NCBI GenBank assembly: GCA_016711045.1
Contig: JADJTT010000002.1
Span: 434,001-498,000 of the forward strand
DNA: 64,000 nucleotides
Direction: 5' to 3'
Source of the DNA: Saprospirales bacterium
GTDB taxonomy: Bacteria; Bacteroidota; Bacteroidia; Chitinophagales; Saprospiraceae
Part shown: positions 7,736-16,221 of the stretch, piece by piece
How positions within the stretch are numbered: the stretch's first letter is position 1
Layout: each line of letters begins with the position of its first letter
Program-made: the position numbers and the translations under genes
Notes under the pieces: generated by a model
Databases searched by the model: none
Told to the model about the DNA's origin: nothing
What the model saw: only the letters and a program-made list of their open reading frames with translations

Positions 7736-9162
7736 CACTCCGGTAGCCCTACAGAAATATTCATCGCCAAGCCCCCGTCGGAGGTTTCCTTGTATTTGGA
7801 GTTCATATCCAGGGCCGTTTCCCACATGGTCCGGATCACGGCATCGAGCGATACCTTGGCGTGCTCGGGCAAGCCATTGAGTGCGAGTTGCGCAGCAGTG
7901 ATGGCCTTGATTGCGCCCATGGTGTTTCGTTCGATACAGGGCACCTGTACCAGTCCGCCCACCGGATCGCAAGTCATGCCGAGGTGGTGCTCCATAGCGA
8001 TCTCAGCGGCCATGAGCACCTGGGATACGCTACCGCCCAGGCATTCGGTCAGGGCGCCGGCAGCCATGGCGGAAGAAACGCCGATCTCCGCCTGACACCC
8101 GCCCATTGCAGCAGAAATGGTAGCTCCTTTTTTGAAAATGCTCCCCAACTCTCCGGCAGTCAGCAGGAATTCGACAATCTTATTGGGTTTATTGCCATCG
8201 CAGAAGGTCACGAAATACTGCAGGACCGCAGGGATCACCCCCGCCGCCCCATTGGTAGGCGCAGTGACCACCCGGCCGAAAGCGGCATTTTCCTCGTTCA
8301 CAGCCAGGGCAAAACAGCTCACCCAGTTGAGTACGCTGTGAAAATCGAAGCTGGTAGCCCTGATCAGTTTTACCCAGGAATCGTACTCTTCATAATGGCC
8401 GGAGGCCGTCAGTTTTTTATTCATCTGCGCAGCCCGCCGTTGCACATGGAGTCCTCCCGGCAACACACCCGGCGTATGCACACCCCGGTAAATGCATTCC
8501 TTCATGACATCCCAGATCCGAAGCAAGCCTGAGGTGATCTCTTCTTCTGTCCGCCAGGCTTTTTCATTCTCCCACACCAGTTGGGAAATATGCATATCCA
8601 TGCCATGGCAATACCGGGCCAGATCGCCTGCAGAATCGATGGGGAAAGGCAAACGTGCATGGGGAGTAGTGAGGCTGGCTTCTTCCCCTTCTTCCACGAT
8701 AAACCCGCCGCCGATAGAATAAAAAGTACGCATTTCCTGGCTTCCATCTTCCCATTGAGCGCGAAAGGTCATACCGTTGGGATGGAAGGGCAGGCTTTCC
8801 AGATAGTGAAAATGGATGTCTTTGAGTGGGTCAAAAGAAAGGTCGACGGCATTGCCGAGACGGAGTATTTTCTCCTGGGCGATAGCCTGAATCCGGCTGT
8901 CCAGGGTTTCTACGGCAAAGGTTTCGGGCAATTCGCCGCATAGACCGAGCTGAACGGCTATGTCTGTACCGTGCCCGTGTCCCGTCTTCGCCAACGAACC
9001 GAACAGGTGTACCCCCAGGTGTACAATTTCCTCCAGAGGGCCATGTGCACGCAACTCTTCCAAAAATTTGAGCGCGGCCTTCCAGGGTCCCAGGGTATGC
9101 GAGCTGGAAGGCCCTACCCCTATTTTGAAAATGTCAAAAACGGAGATGCGTTCTTCGATCAT
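7732..9162 (-). CDS. sdaA: L-serine ammonia-lyase (single-chain, iron-sulfur type)
   Basis: 476 residues. The N-terminal beta domain opens with SVFDIFKIGVGPSSSHTLGP, the family signature. The C-terminal alpha domain carries APTNGAAGVIPAVL and the three cysteines expected to bind the [4Fe-4S] cluster, in GGCQAEIG, MTCDPVGG and VPCIERN. It deaminates L-serine to pyruvate and ammonia in the cytoplasm and is oxygen-sensitive by family knowledge. The start ATG overlaps the metK stop by four bases, so the two are translationally coupled. That pairing is plausible because serine feeds one-carbon and methionine metabolism. Confidence 0.95.
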   Translation of the reverse strand: MIEERISVFDIFKIGVGPSSSHTLGPWKAALKFLEELRAHGPLEEIVHLGVHLFGSLAKTGHGHGTDIAVQLGLCGELPETFAVETLDSRIQAIAQEKILRLGNAVDLSFDPLKDIHFHYLESLPFHPNGMTFRAQWEDGSQEMRTFYSIGGGFIVEEGEEASLTTPHARLPFPIDSAGDLARYCHGMDMHISQLVWENEKAWRTEEEITSGLLRIWDVMKECIYRGVHTPGVLPGGLHVQRRAAQMNKKLTASGHYEEYDSWVKLIRATSFDFHSVLNWVSCFALAVNEENAAFGRVVTAPTNGAAGVIPAVLQYFVTFCDGNKPNKIVEFLLTAGELGSIFKKGATISAAMGGCQAEIGVSSAMAAGALTECLGGSVSQVLMAAEIAMEHHLGMTCDPVGGLVQVPCIERNTMGAIKAITAAQLALNGLPEHAKVSLDAVIRTMWETALDMNSKYKETSDGGLAMNISVGLPEC

Positions 9163-10412
9163 AATCCAAAGGCCGCCTTTACCTTATCCACCATATCCAG
9201 TTTTTCCCAGGTAAACGTTTCGATCTCCATGGTTTTGGTTTCGCCCGAGCCGTTGGTGAAGCTCACGGTTTTGATTTCGGGCTCGCGGCCCATATGGCCG
9301 TAGGCTGCAGTGTCGGAGTAGATTGGACGGCGGAGTTTGAGGCGTTGTTCGATGGCGTAGGGGCGCATGTCGAACAGTTGCATGACCAGATTGGCGATCT
9401 CGCCGTCCGTCATTTTTACTTTGGAGGTGCCATTGGTGTTGATATAGATGTTGGTGGGCTTAGCCACGCCGATCGCGTAGGAAACCTGCACCAACACTTC
9501 GTCGCAAACGCCTGCGGCTACCAGGTTCTTGGCGATATGCCGCGTGGCATAAGCGCCGGAGCGGTCCACTTTGGAAGGATCTTTTCCGGAGAACGCACCT
9601 CCCCCATGCGCGCCTTTTCCGCCATAGGTGTCGACGATGATCTTCCGGCCTGTCAGGCCCGAGTCGCCATGCGGTCCACCGATGACGAATTTGCCGGTGG
9701 GGTTGATATGGTATACGATCTGGTCGTTGAACAGATCCTGCACCTTCGACTGGCATTTTTCCCGAACGCGTGGGATGACAATATTTAACACATCGGCCCG
9801 GATATGGGTCAGCATACTTTCATCGGTATCAAAATCGTCGTGCTGCGTGGATACTACGATAGAATCGATTCGAATGGGCTGATTATCGTCGCTGTATTCG
9901 ATGGTGACCTGCGATTTGGCATCCGGACGGAGGTAGGTCATCACCTTCCCTTCCCGGCGGATGGCCGCCATTTCGAGGAGGATGCGGTGAGCCAGGTCAA
10001 GGGCCACCGGCATATAGTTTTCGGTTTCGTTGGTTGCATATCCAAACATCATACCCTGGTCGCCGGCGCCCTGGTCTTCCGGGTTGGCCCGCTCTACGCC
10101 CATCGCGATATCGGGCGATTGCTCGTGTATGGCGGAGAGAATACCGCAGGAAGTAGCTTCAAACATATACTCCGACTTGGTATAGCCGATCCGGCGAATG
10201 ACATCGCGGGCAATCGTCTGCAGATCCAGGTAAGTTTGAGAACGTACCTCGCCCGCAAGAACTACTTGTCCGGTAGTCACCAGTGTTTCACAAGCTACTT
10301 TTGAGTGGGGGTCAAAGGCGATAAAATGATCCACGAGCGAATCGGAGATCTGATCCGCAATTTTATCGGGATGGCCTTCCGAAACGGATTCGGATGTGAA
10401 TAAGTAGGGCAT
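9159..10412 (-). CDS. metK: S-adenosylmethionine synthetase
   Basis: 417 residues; makes S-adenosylmethionine from methionine and ATP. Signatures present: SEGHPDKIADQISDSLVD near the N-terminus (catalytic His in GHPDK), GAGDQGMMFGYATNE near residue 118 and GGGAFSGKDPSKVDRSGAYA near residue 271 (P-loop-like phosphate-binding loop). Length is slightly above the usual ~385-400. It is the first gene of a two-gene operon with sdaA and has a TACCTTTG -7 element 46 bases upstream. A 214-bp heptanucleotide repeat lies immediately behind that promoter. Confidence 0.97.
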   Translation of the reverse strand: MPYLFTSESVSEGHPDKIADQISDSLVDHFIAFDPHSKVACETLVTTGQVVLAGEVRSQTYLDLQTIARDVIRRIGYTKSEYMFEATSCGILSAIHEQSPDIAMGVERANPEDQGAGDQGMMFGYATNETENYMPVALDLAHRILLEMAAIRREGKVMTYLRPDAKSQVTIEYSDDNQPIRIDSIVVSTQHDDFDTDESMLTHIRADVLNIVIPRVREKCQSKVQDLFNDQIVYHINPTGKFVIGGPHGDSGLTGRKIIVDTYGGKGAHGGGAFSGKDPSKVDRSGAYATRHIAKNLVAAGVCDEVLVQVSYAIGVAKPTNIYINTNGTSKVKMTDGEIANLVMQLFDMRPYAIEQRLKLRRPIYSDTAAYGHMGREPEIKTVSFTNGSGETKTMEIETFTWEKLDMVDKVKAAFGL

Positions 10413-10457
10413 GTTTTGGTTAAATTATGTTCAGCAATGGTTTTATTAAAATCGGCC

Positions 10458-10465
10458 CAAAGGTA
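10458..10465 (-). promoter_or_regulatory. -7 promoter element of the metK-sdaA operon
   Basis: Read on the minus strand, TACCTTTG matches TAnnTTTG and lies 46 bases before the metK start. No TTG occurs at -33. The upstream flank is the GTSACTG repeat array beginning about ten bases away. Confidence 0.55.
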
Positions 10466-10475
10466 GTAAACTTTT

Positions 10476-10689
10476 GGTGACTAGTGACTAGTGACTAGTG
10501 ACTGGTCACTGGTCACTGGTCACTGGTCACTGGTGACTCACTGGTGACTGGTCACTTGTGACTGGTCACTGGTGACTGGTCACTGGTGACTGGTCACTGG
10601 TCACTGGTCACTGGTGACTGGTGACTGGTCACTGGTCACTGGTGACTGGTCACTGGTCACTGGTCACTGGTCACTGGTCACTGGTCACT
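10476..10689. repeat. Heptanucleotide tandem repeat array, about 30 units of GTSACT(G/A)
   Basis: About 30 near-perfect 7-base units run through 214 bp: first GTGACTA three times, then an irregular mixture of GTGACTG and GTCACTG. The third base is the only regular variable position (G or C). GTSAC is a degenerate palindrome, so flipping a unit only changes that central base. The array fills the gap between the metK promoter and the FAH-family hydrolase and even provides the hydrolase's TGA stop (TCA at 10685-10687 on the plus strand). Related short arrays are at 21320-21345 and 21441-21467. Confidence 0.95.
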
Positions 10690-11308
10690 TTACCGGGCAG
10701 GTAAACATCGACCGCTTCGTCCCATCCTTCAGGTAGAGCATCCCCTCCAATACATCCCCGATCTGTACGGGGCCAACGCCGGCGGGGGTACCGGTATAGA
10801 TGAGGTCGCCCACCTGGAGTTTGAAGTATTGGGAGACGTGTACAATAATTTCTTCGAAGGGGAAAAGGAGGTCGCTGGTGGTACCTTGCTGCACCGGTTG
10901 GCCATTCTTTTGCAACTCGAACCGGATCTGCTTGGGATCTACTTCTTCGATGCCTACAAAAGGACTGAGCACAGCAGAGTCGTCGAAGGCTTTGGCGATC
11001 TCCCAGGGATGTCCTTTTTTCTTGCACTCGTCCTGAATATCCCGGGCGGTAAAGTCGATACCCAGGGCTATCTGATCGTAGTAAGAGGCTGCAAATTCGG
11101 GCTGCACGTGGCGGCCGTTTTTGCAAATCCTCAATACGACCTCGATCTCGTGGTGGATCTCTTTGGAAAATTCCGGGTAGTAAAAGGGCTTGTTGTTGAC
11201 CAGCAAGGCGGTAGCCGGTTTCATAAATACGACCGGTTTCCCGGGCACCGGGTTGTTCAGCTCTTTGGCGTGTTCGGCGTAGTTGCGGCCGATACAGATG
11301 ATTTTCAT
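10685..11308 (-). CDS. Fumarylacetoacetate hydrolase family protein (acylpyruvase/isomerase-like)
   Basis: 207 residues with the FAH C-terminal fold alone, like YcgM/FAHD1 proteins. Visible: IGRNYAEHAKELNN at the N-terminus, FMKPATALL, the metal-binding HHEIEVVL (Glu ligands), ALGIDFTARDIQ, and near the end LIYTGTPAGVGPV. The family hydrolyses or decarboxylates acylpyruvates, fumarylpyruvate or similar 1,3-dioxo acids using Mg2+; the substrate is not set by the sequence. Its stop codon lies inside the heptamer array, so the last codon boundary has been fixed by the repeat. It lies downstream of trpS on the same strand after an inverted-repeat gap. Confidence 0.88.
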   Translation of the reverse strand: MKIICIGRNYAEHAKELNNPVPGKPVVFMKPATALLVNNKPFYYPEFSKEIHHEIEVVLRICKNGRHVQPEFAASYYDQIALGIDFTARDIQDECKKKGHPWEIAKAFDDSAVLSPFVGIEEVDPKQIRFELQKNGQPVQQGTTSDLLFPFEEIIVHVSQYFKLQVGDLIYTGTPAGVGPVQIGDVLEGMLYLKDGTKRSMFTCPVK

Positions 11309-11319
11309 ATTATAGAGTT

Positions 11320-11404
11320 GAGAGTGGAGTGTGAAGTGTGGAGAGGATGCCTTTTTGGCAAAGTCAAAAAGGATGCAAATTCACTCTCCACACTCCACTC
11401 TCCA
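11320..11404. repeat. Inverted heptamer-type repeats forming a hairpin between trpS and the FAH-family gene
   Basis: The left arm (11320-11344, GAGAGTGGAGTGTGAAGTGT...) and right arm (11381-11404, ...CACTCCACTCTCCAC) are built of GTGGAGT/GTGAAGT-like heptamers in opposite orientation around a spacer that itself holds CTTTTTGGCAAAGTCAAAAAG. The trpS TAG stop (CTA at 11405-11407) directly abuts the right arm. Confidence 0.75.
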
Positions 11405-12406
11405 CTAATACCTTACATTCATCAGCCCTGCCAGTTCCTTCACTTCCTTCACCGTTTCCTGTGCGCGCTTGCGGATCTCCGCCGAGGAAGCTTTGATCTG
11501 GTCTTTCACTTCTTTTTTATTCGCCTGCAGTTCTTTTTTGCGCTCATGGAACGGAGTGGTGAGCTTCACCAGCGCCTCGCCAACCGTTTCTTTGAGTTCT
11601 ACGTATTTCAACTGACCTGCGTGGTAAGTATCCATCAGGGAATTATAGGCTTCCTGTTCGCCGCAGGCCTTGAGCATCTCAAAAAGGTTTTGCACGCCCG
11701 GGCTCATGGTTCCTGCCGGGGTATCGCCGGTATCGGTCACGGCCGATTTGATCTGCTTGCGGATCACCGCAGGCTCGGCAAACACATTGATATAGTGCTT
11801 GTCGCCGGCGCTCTTGCTCATCTTCCGGGTCGGATCGGCCGTCGACAGGATCTTGGGCGTTTCGGTATAGAGGGTCTCGGGCAATACGAAATATTCCTTT
11901 CCCACCTGGTTATTAAACCGAACGGCAATATTGCGGGCCAGTTCGAGGTGTTGCTCCTGGTCCTTTCCAACCGGTACATAATCGGCCCGGTAGATGAGGA
12001 TATCGGCTGCCTGAAGCACCGGATAATCGAGCAAGCCGGCAGAGATAAAGCCGTCTTCCCCTTTCCCCTCACTGCTCTTGTCCTTAAATTGTGTCATGCG
12101 GGTCAGCTGTCCGTAGGAACAGAAGCAGTTGAAAATCCAGCATAATTCGGTATGCTCCGGCACCAGGGACTGGATAAACAGGTGCTGGGGCTCCACCCCC
12201 ACCGCTATGAGGTTAATGAGCAGGTCCCAGGTCGCATTGCGCAATTTCTCCGGACTGTAGGGCATGGTAATGGCGTGGTAATCGACCACCCCATAGGTAC
12301 ATTCATAGTCTTGCTGGAGATCCACCCAGTTCTTCACGGCGCCGAAATAGTTGCCGAGATGCATGTGGCCGGTAGGCTGGATAGCGGAAAGGACGCGTTT
12401 TTTCAT
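11405..12406 (-). CDS. trpS: Tryptophan--tRNA ligase
   Basis: 333 residues, class Ic aminoacyl-tRNA synthetase charging tRNA-Trp. The ATP-binding HIGH-type motif appears as GHMHLGNYFGA near residue 13 and KMSKSAGDKH near residue 194 is the KMSKS loop. Length matches bacterial TrpS. It begins 7 bases after ridA on the same strand, so it is likely part of the yceD-rpmF-ridA-trpS run. The stop codon touches an inverted heptamer repeat. Confidence 0.97.
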   Translation of the reverse strand: MKKRVLSAIQPTGHMHLGNYFGAVKNWVDLQQDYECTYGVVDYHAITMPYSPEKLRNATWDLLINLIAVGVEPQHLFIQSLVPEHTELCWIFNCFCSYGQLTRMTQFKDKSSEGKGEDGFISAGLLDYPVLQAADILIYRADYVPVGKDQEQHLELARNIAVRFNNQVGKEYFVLPETLYTETPKILSTADPTRKMSKSAGDKHYINVFAEPAVIRKQIKSAVTDTGDTPAGTMSPGVQNLFEMLKACGEQEAYNSLMDTYHAGQLKYVELKETVGEALVKLTTPFHERKKELQANKKEVKDQIKASSAEIRKRAQETVKEVKELAGLMNVRY

Positions 12407-12413
12407 AAGGCAA

Positions 12414-12797
12414 TCAATGGGCTACGGCAATGGCCGAGATCTCTACGTTTACAAATTTGGGCAGGTTGGATACCTCCACCAGTTCGCGGGCAGGGGCCCG
12501 GTCTTCCTCAAAATATTGCGCATACACCGCGTTGATGCGGGCGTAATTGTGCATATCGGATACAAAAACGCTACACTTCACTATATCGTCGTAGGTAAGG
12601 CCTGCCTGTTTGAGAATGGCGCCCAGATTCTTGAGTACCTGGTGTGTCTCTGTTTCAATATCGCCGGTGACCAGCGTATTATCCGCGGGATTGATGGCGA
12701 TTTGCCCGGAGATAAAGAGCATGCCATTGGCCAAAACGGATTGGTTGTATGGCCCCACCTGATTGGGCGCCTGATCGGTGTTGATTATTTTCTTCAT
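12414..12797 (-). CDS. ridA: RidA-family enamine/imine deaminase
   Basis: 127 residues, the usual RidA length. Typical segments: NTDQAPNQVGPYNQSVLANG at the N-terminus, ISGQIAINPA, a middle KNLGAILKQAGLTYDDIVK and the C-terminal RAPARELVEVSNLPK and VEISAIA. The conserved arginine is in RAPAR. RidA hydrolyses 2-aminoacrylate and related enamines released by PLP enzymes such as serine dehydratases. Its position in the same stretch as sdaA is suggestive but not adjacent. It is a cytoplasmic trimer by family knowledge. Confidence 0.92.
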   Translation of the reverse strand: MKKIINTDQAPNQVGPYNQSVLANGMLFISGQIAINPADNTLVTGDIETETHQVLKNLGAILKQAGLTYDDIVKCSVFVSDMHNYARINAVYAQYFEEDRAPARELVEVSNLPKFVNVEISAIAVAH

Positions 12798-12899
12798 ACT
12801 CCTTTGCCTTAATTTTTCTGTTAAAAATGCGAAAAGCCCCGCATCTCGACTAAAAGGATGGGAGCTCTTGCATTATGCGTTTACCCGAAGGGGGGCTGC

Positions 12900-13100
12900 T
12901 TAGTCCAGACTCTCTTCTTCGGCCTTCACCAGCACATGGCCGCGGTACAACAAATTGCCTTCCGCATCATTGTATGCACGGTGGTACAAGTGCTTTTCAC
13001 CCGTGGTAGAACACGTGGCAATCTGAGGCACGACGGCTTTTTTATGCGTGCGGCGCTTGTGCTTGCGCTGCTTGGAAATTCTTGACTTAGGATGTGCCAT
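12900..13100 (-). CDS. rpmF: 50S ribosomal protein L32
   Basis: 66 residues, basic N-terminus MAHPKSRISKQRKHKRRTHK typical of L32, followed by a short acidic C-terminus. Only one cysteine (ATCSTTG) is visible in the region that binds zinc in other L32 proteins, so this is a zinc-independent form. It follows the YceD (DUF177) gene by 24 bases, the classic yceD-rpmF arrangement. Confidence 0.97.
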   Translation of the reverse strand: MAHPKSRISKQRKHKRRTHKKAVVPQIATCSTTGEKHLYHRAYNDAEGNLLYRGHVLVKAEEESLD

Positions 13101-13124
13101 TTTATATTTTCTTTAAATTAACTC

Positions 13125-13655
13125 TCAATCTTCATTCCATTTCTTCTTCAGTTCCGACCAGATCGCATCGGTAGAACCATCTTTTTCAGGTGCTTCCGGG
13201 AAGTCTTCGCTGCGCGAAATAAATCGCATCATTTCCGGGTCGCACTCGGCGCCAGCTTCGTCGTGGGTCTTGTGCAACGGTACGGCCAGATGGATAAACT
13301 CGTACACATATTTGGCCACGTTCAACGAAGGGGTCCCTTCTTCGATATAGATCACATCTGCATCTTCATGGGGTTCTTCGTCGTATTTGACCATCAAGTC
13401 CTGTTCATCCTCAATCGGCAGGTCAAACGTGTCCAGGCATCGGTCGCACTCGACCTGTACAGTGCCCTCGAACTCAAAGTGCAGGACCAGGAGATTGGGG
13501 CGCTTATCGAGGCTCAACAACACGTCCACATTGCATTGCTGAATGACAGACTCTTCAAAACACCGAAAAAACTCCTCACCAACCTGAAACTGGAAGGTGT
13601 GCATTCCGTCCCGCAGCCCCGAAATCGGCAAAGAGAAGGGTACAAGGGGTTTCAT
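13125..13655 (-). CDS. YceD/DUF177 family protein
   Basis: 176 residues. YceD proteins are conserved upstream of rpmF and have been linked to 23S rRNA accumulation or ribosome assembly; the biochemical role is not settled. The sequence shows the family features VQVECDRCLDTFDLPI near residue 71 (Cys-x2-Cys pair) and a later AGAECDPEMM. It is acidic overall. A strong promoter with both -33 and -7 elements lies 30 bases upstream, making it the first gene of the rpmF operon. Confidence 0.88.
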   Translation of the reverse strand: MKPLVPFSLPISGLRDGMHTFQFQVGEEFFRCFEESVIQQCNVDVLLSLDKRPNLLVLHFEFEGTVQVECDRCLDTFDLPIEDEQDLMVKYDEEPHEDADVIYIEEGTPSLNVAKYVYEFIHLAVPLHKTHDEAGAECDPEMMRFISRSEDFPEAPEKDGSTDAIWSELKKKWNED

Positions 13656-13684
13656 GTAAAAGAACGTTTTAAATAAAGCGGATG

Positions 13685-13714
13685 CAAAGATAAGGTTTTT
13701 CCCGTAACGGACAA
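13685..13714 (-). promoter_or_regulatory. Complete Bacteroidota promoter of the yceD-rpmF operon
   Basis: On the minus strand TTG (13714-13712) is followed after exactly 19 bases by TATCTTTG (13692-13685). This matches the -33 TTG / -7 TAnnTTTG consensus with standard spacing. The yceD start codon lies 30 bases downstream. It is the best promoter match I see in the window and supports the phylum assignment. Confidence 0.8.
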
Positions 13715-13733
13715 GTACTGCTGTTTTCTTTTT

Positions 13734-14924
13734 TCATCGTTCCAGTTGCAAATAGCCGCTCTGCTGCTGGCCTGCACCGTATTCCAATAAATAAAAATAA
13801 GTGCCGACGGGAAGTGGTTTATTTTTCCAGGTCCCACCCCAGTCGTTGCGATAATCGGTCGTATAAAACACTACTTCGCCCCAGCGGTTGAAAATCCAAA
13901 GGGTATTCGGGCCGTAGCGGTCCAATCCGCCAATCTGGAAGTAGTCATTCGCCCCGTCTCCGTTGGGGGAAAATCCGTTGTATACCCTGGGGCCCGGACA
14001 CACGCCCCGGATCCGGACCAGCGCGGTATCGCAGCCGAATGGGGTACATACACCATAGGTAAGCTGTTCTACAAAAGGGACCGCGCAGTCGAACTCGGGC
14101 GGGATGTAGGTCAGCACCCCCTGCGAACTCAGGCTGGCGGAGCCGGTAGAAGGCAGATCTACCAGAAAAACTGTCTTTACCCCTCCAGGCAGGATATCGT
14201 TGACCAGCACGTTGATCGGAACGGGGTCGAGCTGGTAGAGCAGCAGGCTGTCATCCACCGCAACAGGCCCCGATTGGGCGAGGTCGATCACCTGGATATC
14301 GAGAAATACCGTATCGCAAAGGCCAAAACTGTCGCAGACCAGCAAACAAGCGCTTTCCGCCCCCTCTTCGATCCCCTGAAGCACCACACAGGTATCGTTT
14401 TCAATCTCCAGCGTGGCGTATTCACCGCCAGCTTCGGGACAAAAATTGGACAGGGAAGCAATCGGCCCCGCGAGCCCTTCGGGCGAAAAGCAGATCCAGG
14501 CAGTTTCTCCCAGGTCAAGTAATTGGCCTAAATTACTGGTTTGCGGACACCCGGCTGCTACATGGAGGGTATCCCGGCAGCCGGTGCTCAGCTCTTCAAA
14601 CACCAGGACGTGCACGCCTTGCGGGATGGAAAGTCTGGCGCCCTTGGGCACGAGGGTGGCATTGAGGGAAAGCACGCTCAGAATGCCCGAGCTGTTGTGC
14701 TGGATCTGTAGCGAACCATACGCATTACCGCTATCGCCTCCAGTAATCAGTTGAGCGCCCAGTTCCAGTTTCCATTCTCCCTCAGGGTCCCAGGTATTCA
14801 TCAGGTCGAGCAATTCAGTTATGGTGGAGAAAGTGGCTGTATAGGAAACCCCGTTCACGGTCCAATTCAGGAGGGTATAGGGACCCGCAAGTCCCCCGCC
14901 GGGAAGGCTGGCAAAGCTGATCAC
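13734..14924 (-). CDS. Gliding-motility-associated C-terminal domain protein, downstream piece of a frameshifted gene
   Basis: 396 residues in this frame. It contains Ig-like/beta-rich stretches with paired cysteines and an Ig_7-like segment (VAVDDSLLLYQLDPVPINVLVNDIL cut short here). The last ~85 residues form a CHU_C-type domain: YNGFSPNGDGANDYFQIGGL and LWIFNRWGEVVFY, ending LLEYGAGQQQSGYLQLER. Such domains direct export by the type IX secretion system. Real coding continues upstream of the nominal start (CDFDSSYVISFASLPGGG) until a stop at about 14950. The missing N-terminus with the signal peptide is in another frame at 14815-15183. Confidence 0.8.
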   Translation of the reverse strand: MISFASLPGGGLAGPYTLLNWTVNGVSYTATFSTITELLDLMNTWDPEGEWKLELGAQLITGGDSGNAYGSLQIQHNSSGILSVLSLNATLVPKGARLSIPQGVHVLVFEELSTGCRDTLHVAAGCPQTSNLGQLLDLGETAWICFSPEGLAGPIASLSNFCPEAGGEYATLEIENDTCVVLQGIEEGAESACLLVCDSFGLCDTVFLDIQVIDLAQSGPVAVDDSLLLYQLDPVPINVLVNDILPGGVKTVFLVDLPSTGSASLSSQGVLTYIPPEFDCAVPFVEQLTYGVCTPFGCDTALVRIRGVCPGPRVYNGFSPNGDGANDYFQIGGLDRYGPNTLWIFNRWGEVVFYTTDYRNDWGGTWKNKPLPVGTYFYLLEYGAGQQQSGYLQLER

Positions 14925-15183
14925 GTAGGAAGAGTCGAAATCGCAGGGCGATCAGCGCCTGCCCAAGGGGTTGTCCGTCGAGTTGCACCCCGTAGCCCAC
15001 CAGGTCGCCATACGCCACCGGGAGGCAGGCGGTGAGATGGTCGCAATCGGCGCCGGCCACGACAACCCATTCGGCTTCGATCAGCTCCGGACAACGCACT
15101 TGCGCCTCCAGAGAGATCCACGCCGGAAGCATTCCCCATAAAAGGAAACAGGAAAGCAAATGACGACGGAAAGGAATGTACAT
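14815..15183 (-). CDS. N-terminal piece of the same frameshifted secreted protein
   Basis: This frame holds the signal peptide (RRHLLSCFLLWGMLPAWISL) and about 80 plausible residues up to GVQLDGQPLGQALIA. After that it runs out of phase with the downstream piece and reads nonsense to 14815. The two frames differ by +1, so the DNA has one base more (or two fewer) than an intact gene; the break falls near 14945 in a run reading GCCCTGCG. Joined, the product would be about 480 residues: leader, beta-rich domains and T9SS-type C-terminal domain. A sequencing error cannot be excluded. Confidence 0.6.
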   Translation of the reverse strand: MYIPFRRHLLSCFLLWGMLPAWISLEAQVRCPELIEAEWVVVAGADCDHLTACLPVAYGDLVGYGVQLDGQPLGQALIALRFRLFLRDQLCQPSRRGTCGSLYPPELDRERGFLYSHFLHHN

Positions 15184-15225
15184 GGTCTTTTGGTTCCTGG
15201 GAATAAATTCAGGTGAAGGCGGTTG

Positions 15226-16221
15226 TTATTCGGGCGTAAACACCCACGCCTTTTTATTGTAACGAGATTGGATCACTTTGAGTTTCTCCTGTAGTTCTTC
15301 CGCTGATTCAACCCCCAGACGGATTCCTACGCGTGTGGCTCCACCTAGTTTATCGGTATACGCTTCGTACCCATCCGAAAAGAGCGTTTGGATCTGCTTT
15401 TCAGCATTCACATCATCCTTGAATGACCCGATAATAACGATCGCTTCCTTTATCCCCGGGATACGGGTTGCGCCTTCGGTATCGACCAATTCGCCCAGAG
15501 AGCCTGTCACGAAGGCGTTATCTTCATCCAGTTCCGGTTCCTCGTCATCGAAATCGGTTGCCGTGTCGATACTGGAACCTGGAACAGGTCTTACGGCGCC
15601 TCCGGAGATTACGGGGCTATTCAACACGCCCACCAAATAGTAGATGCTCACGAACAATACAAGTACCGCCAGGGAAAGCACCCACAGCACGGGGGACTGC
15701 CAATTGATCTTCTTCCAGAACGGCACGGAAGATGGCCGTGCTACAATCGGCGGCGCTTCCTGCACCTGAGCTTGCGCGGGTTGCCGTTTGATGGGATTGA
15801 ATTGCACCTCCGGCAACCCAAAAGAGGGCGTATGGAAATTCTGAGGCCCCGGCATAAACTTGTACTGCCCTTCAAAATCCAGGTACAGTCGACCTACGCC
15901 CGCGATCTCTACGATTTCCCTTTTTTCGAGTGATTGCCGCATCCGGACCACATAGGTATCCAGTTCTTCCTGAGCCCTGGAGAGCGGCCAATGGTTATTT
16001 TTGGCGATCAAATCCACCAACGTGCCGTCATTGAGCTTCAAATTGGCATTAAACCGGAGTTTTTTCGAAGGCGGATGCACCACTCCCTGCACCGGGTCTA
16101 CCACCGCAGCCTTATAGGATCCTTCCAGCGCACCGAGCCCGGGAAGGATCACCGTATCCTGCAAGTGCAACAATTCACTGATGCAGGAAGCAATATCGGT
16201 CTTTTCTATAATTTGTGCCAT
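15226..16221 (-). CDS. HU/CCDC81-like and SPOR-domain membrane protein
   Basis: 331 residues starting at MAQIIEKTDIASCISELLHL; an upstream ATG at 16263 is possible but adds an unlikely tail. Residues ~1-130 resemble the Bacteroidota HU-CCDC81-type paired DNA/structural domain (ILPGLGALEGSYKAAVVDP, FNANLKLNDGTLVDLIAKNN). One transmembrane helix follows near residues 180-200 (SPVLWVLSLAVLVLFVSIYY). The C-terminal ~75 residues form a SPOR domain (AIVIIGSFKDDVNAEKQIQT ... VWVFTPE-like end), which binds denuded peptidoglycan at division sites. A link between an HU-like cytoplasmic part and septal peptidoglycan is inferred from this order. Confidence 0.8.
   Translation of the reverse strand: MAQIIEKTDIASCISELLHLQDTVILPGLGALEGSYKAAVVDPVQGVVHPPSKKLRFNANLKLNDGTLVDLIAKNNHWPLSRAQEELDTYVVRMRQSLEKREIVEIAGVGRLYLDFEGQYKFMPGPQNFHTPSFGLPEVQFNPIKRQPAQAQVQEAPPIVARPSSVPFWKKINWQSPVLWVLSLAVLVLFVSIYYLVGVLNSPVISGGAVRPVPGSSIDTATDFDDEEPELDEDNAFVTGSLGELVDTEGATRIPGIKEAIVIIGSFKDDVNAEKQIQTLFSDGYEAYTDKLGGATRVGIRLGVESAEELQEKLKVIQSRYNKKAWVFTPE

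Noticed and set aside
10476..10689. The GTSACTG array as a coding repeat or a CRISPR
   Set aside because: A 7-base period does not keep one codon frame, and there are no unique spacers.
10829..12145. 438-codon antisense frame across the FAH-family gene and trpS
   Set aside because: It spans two well-supported genes and an intergenic repeat on the other strand.
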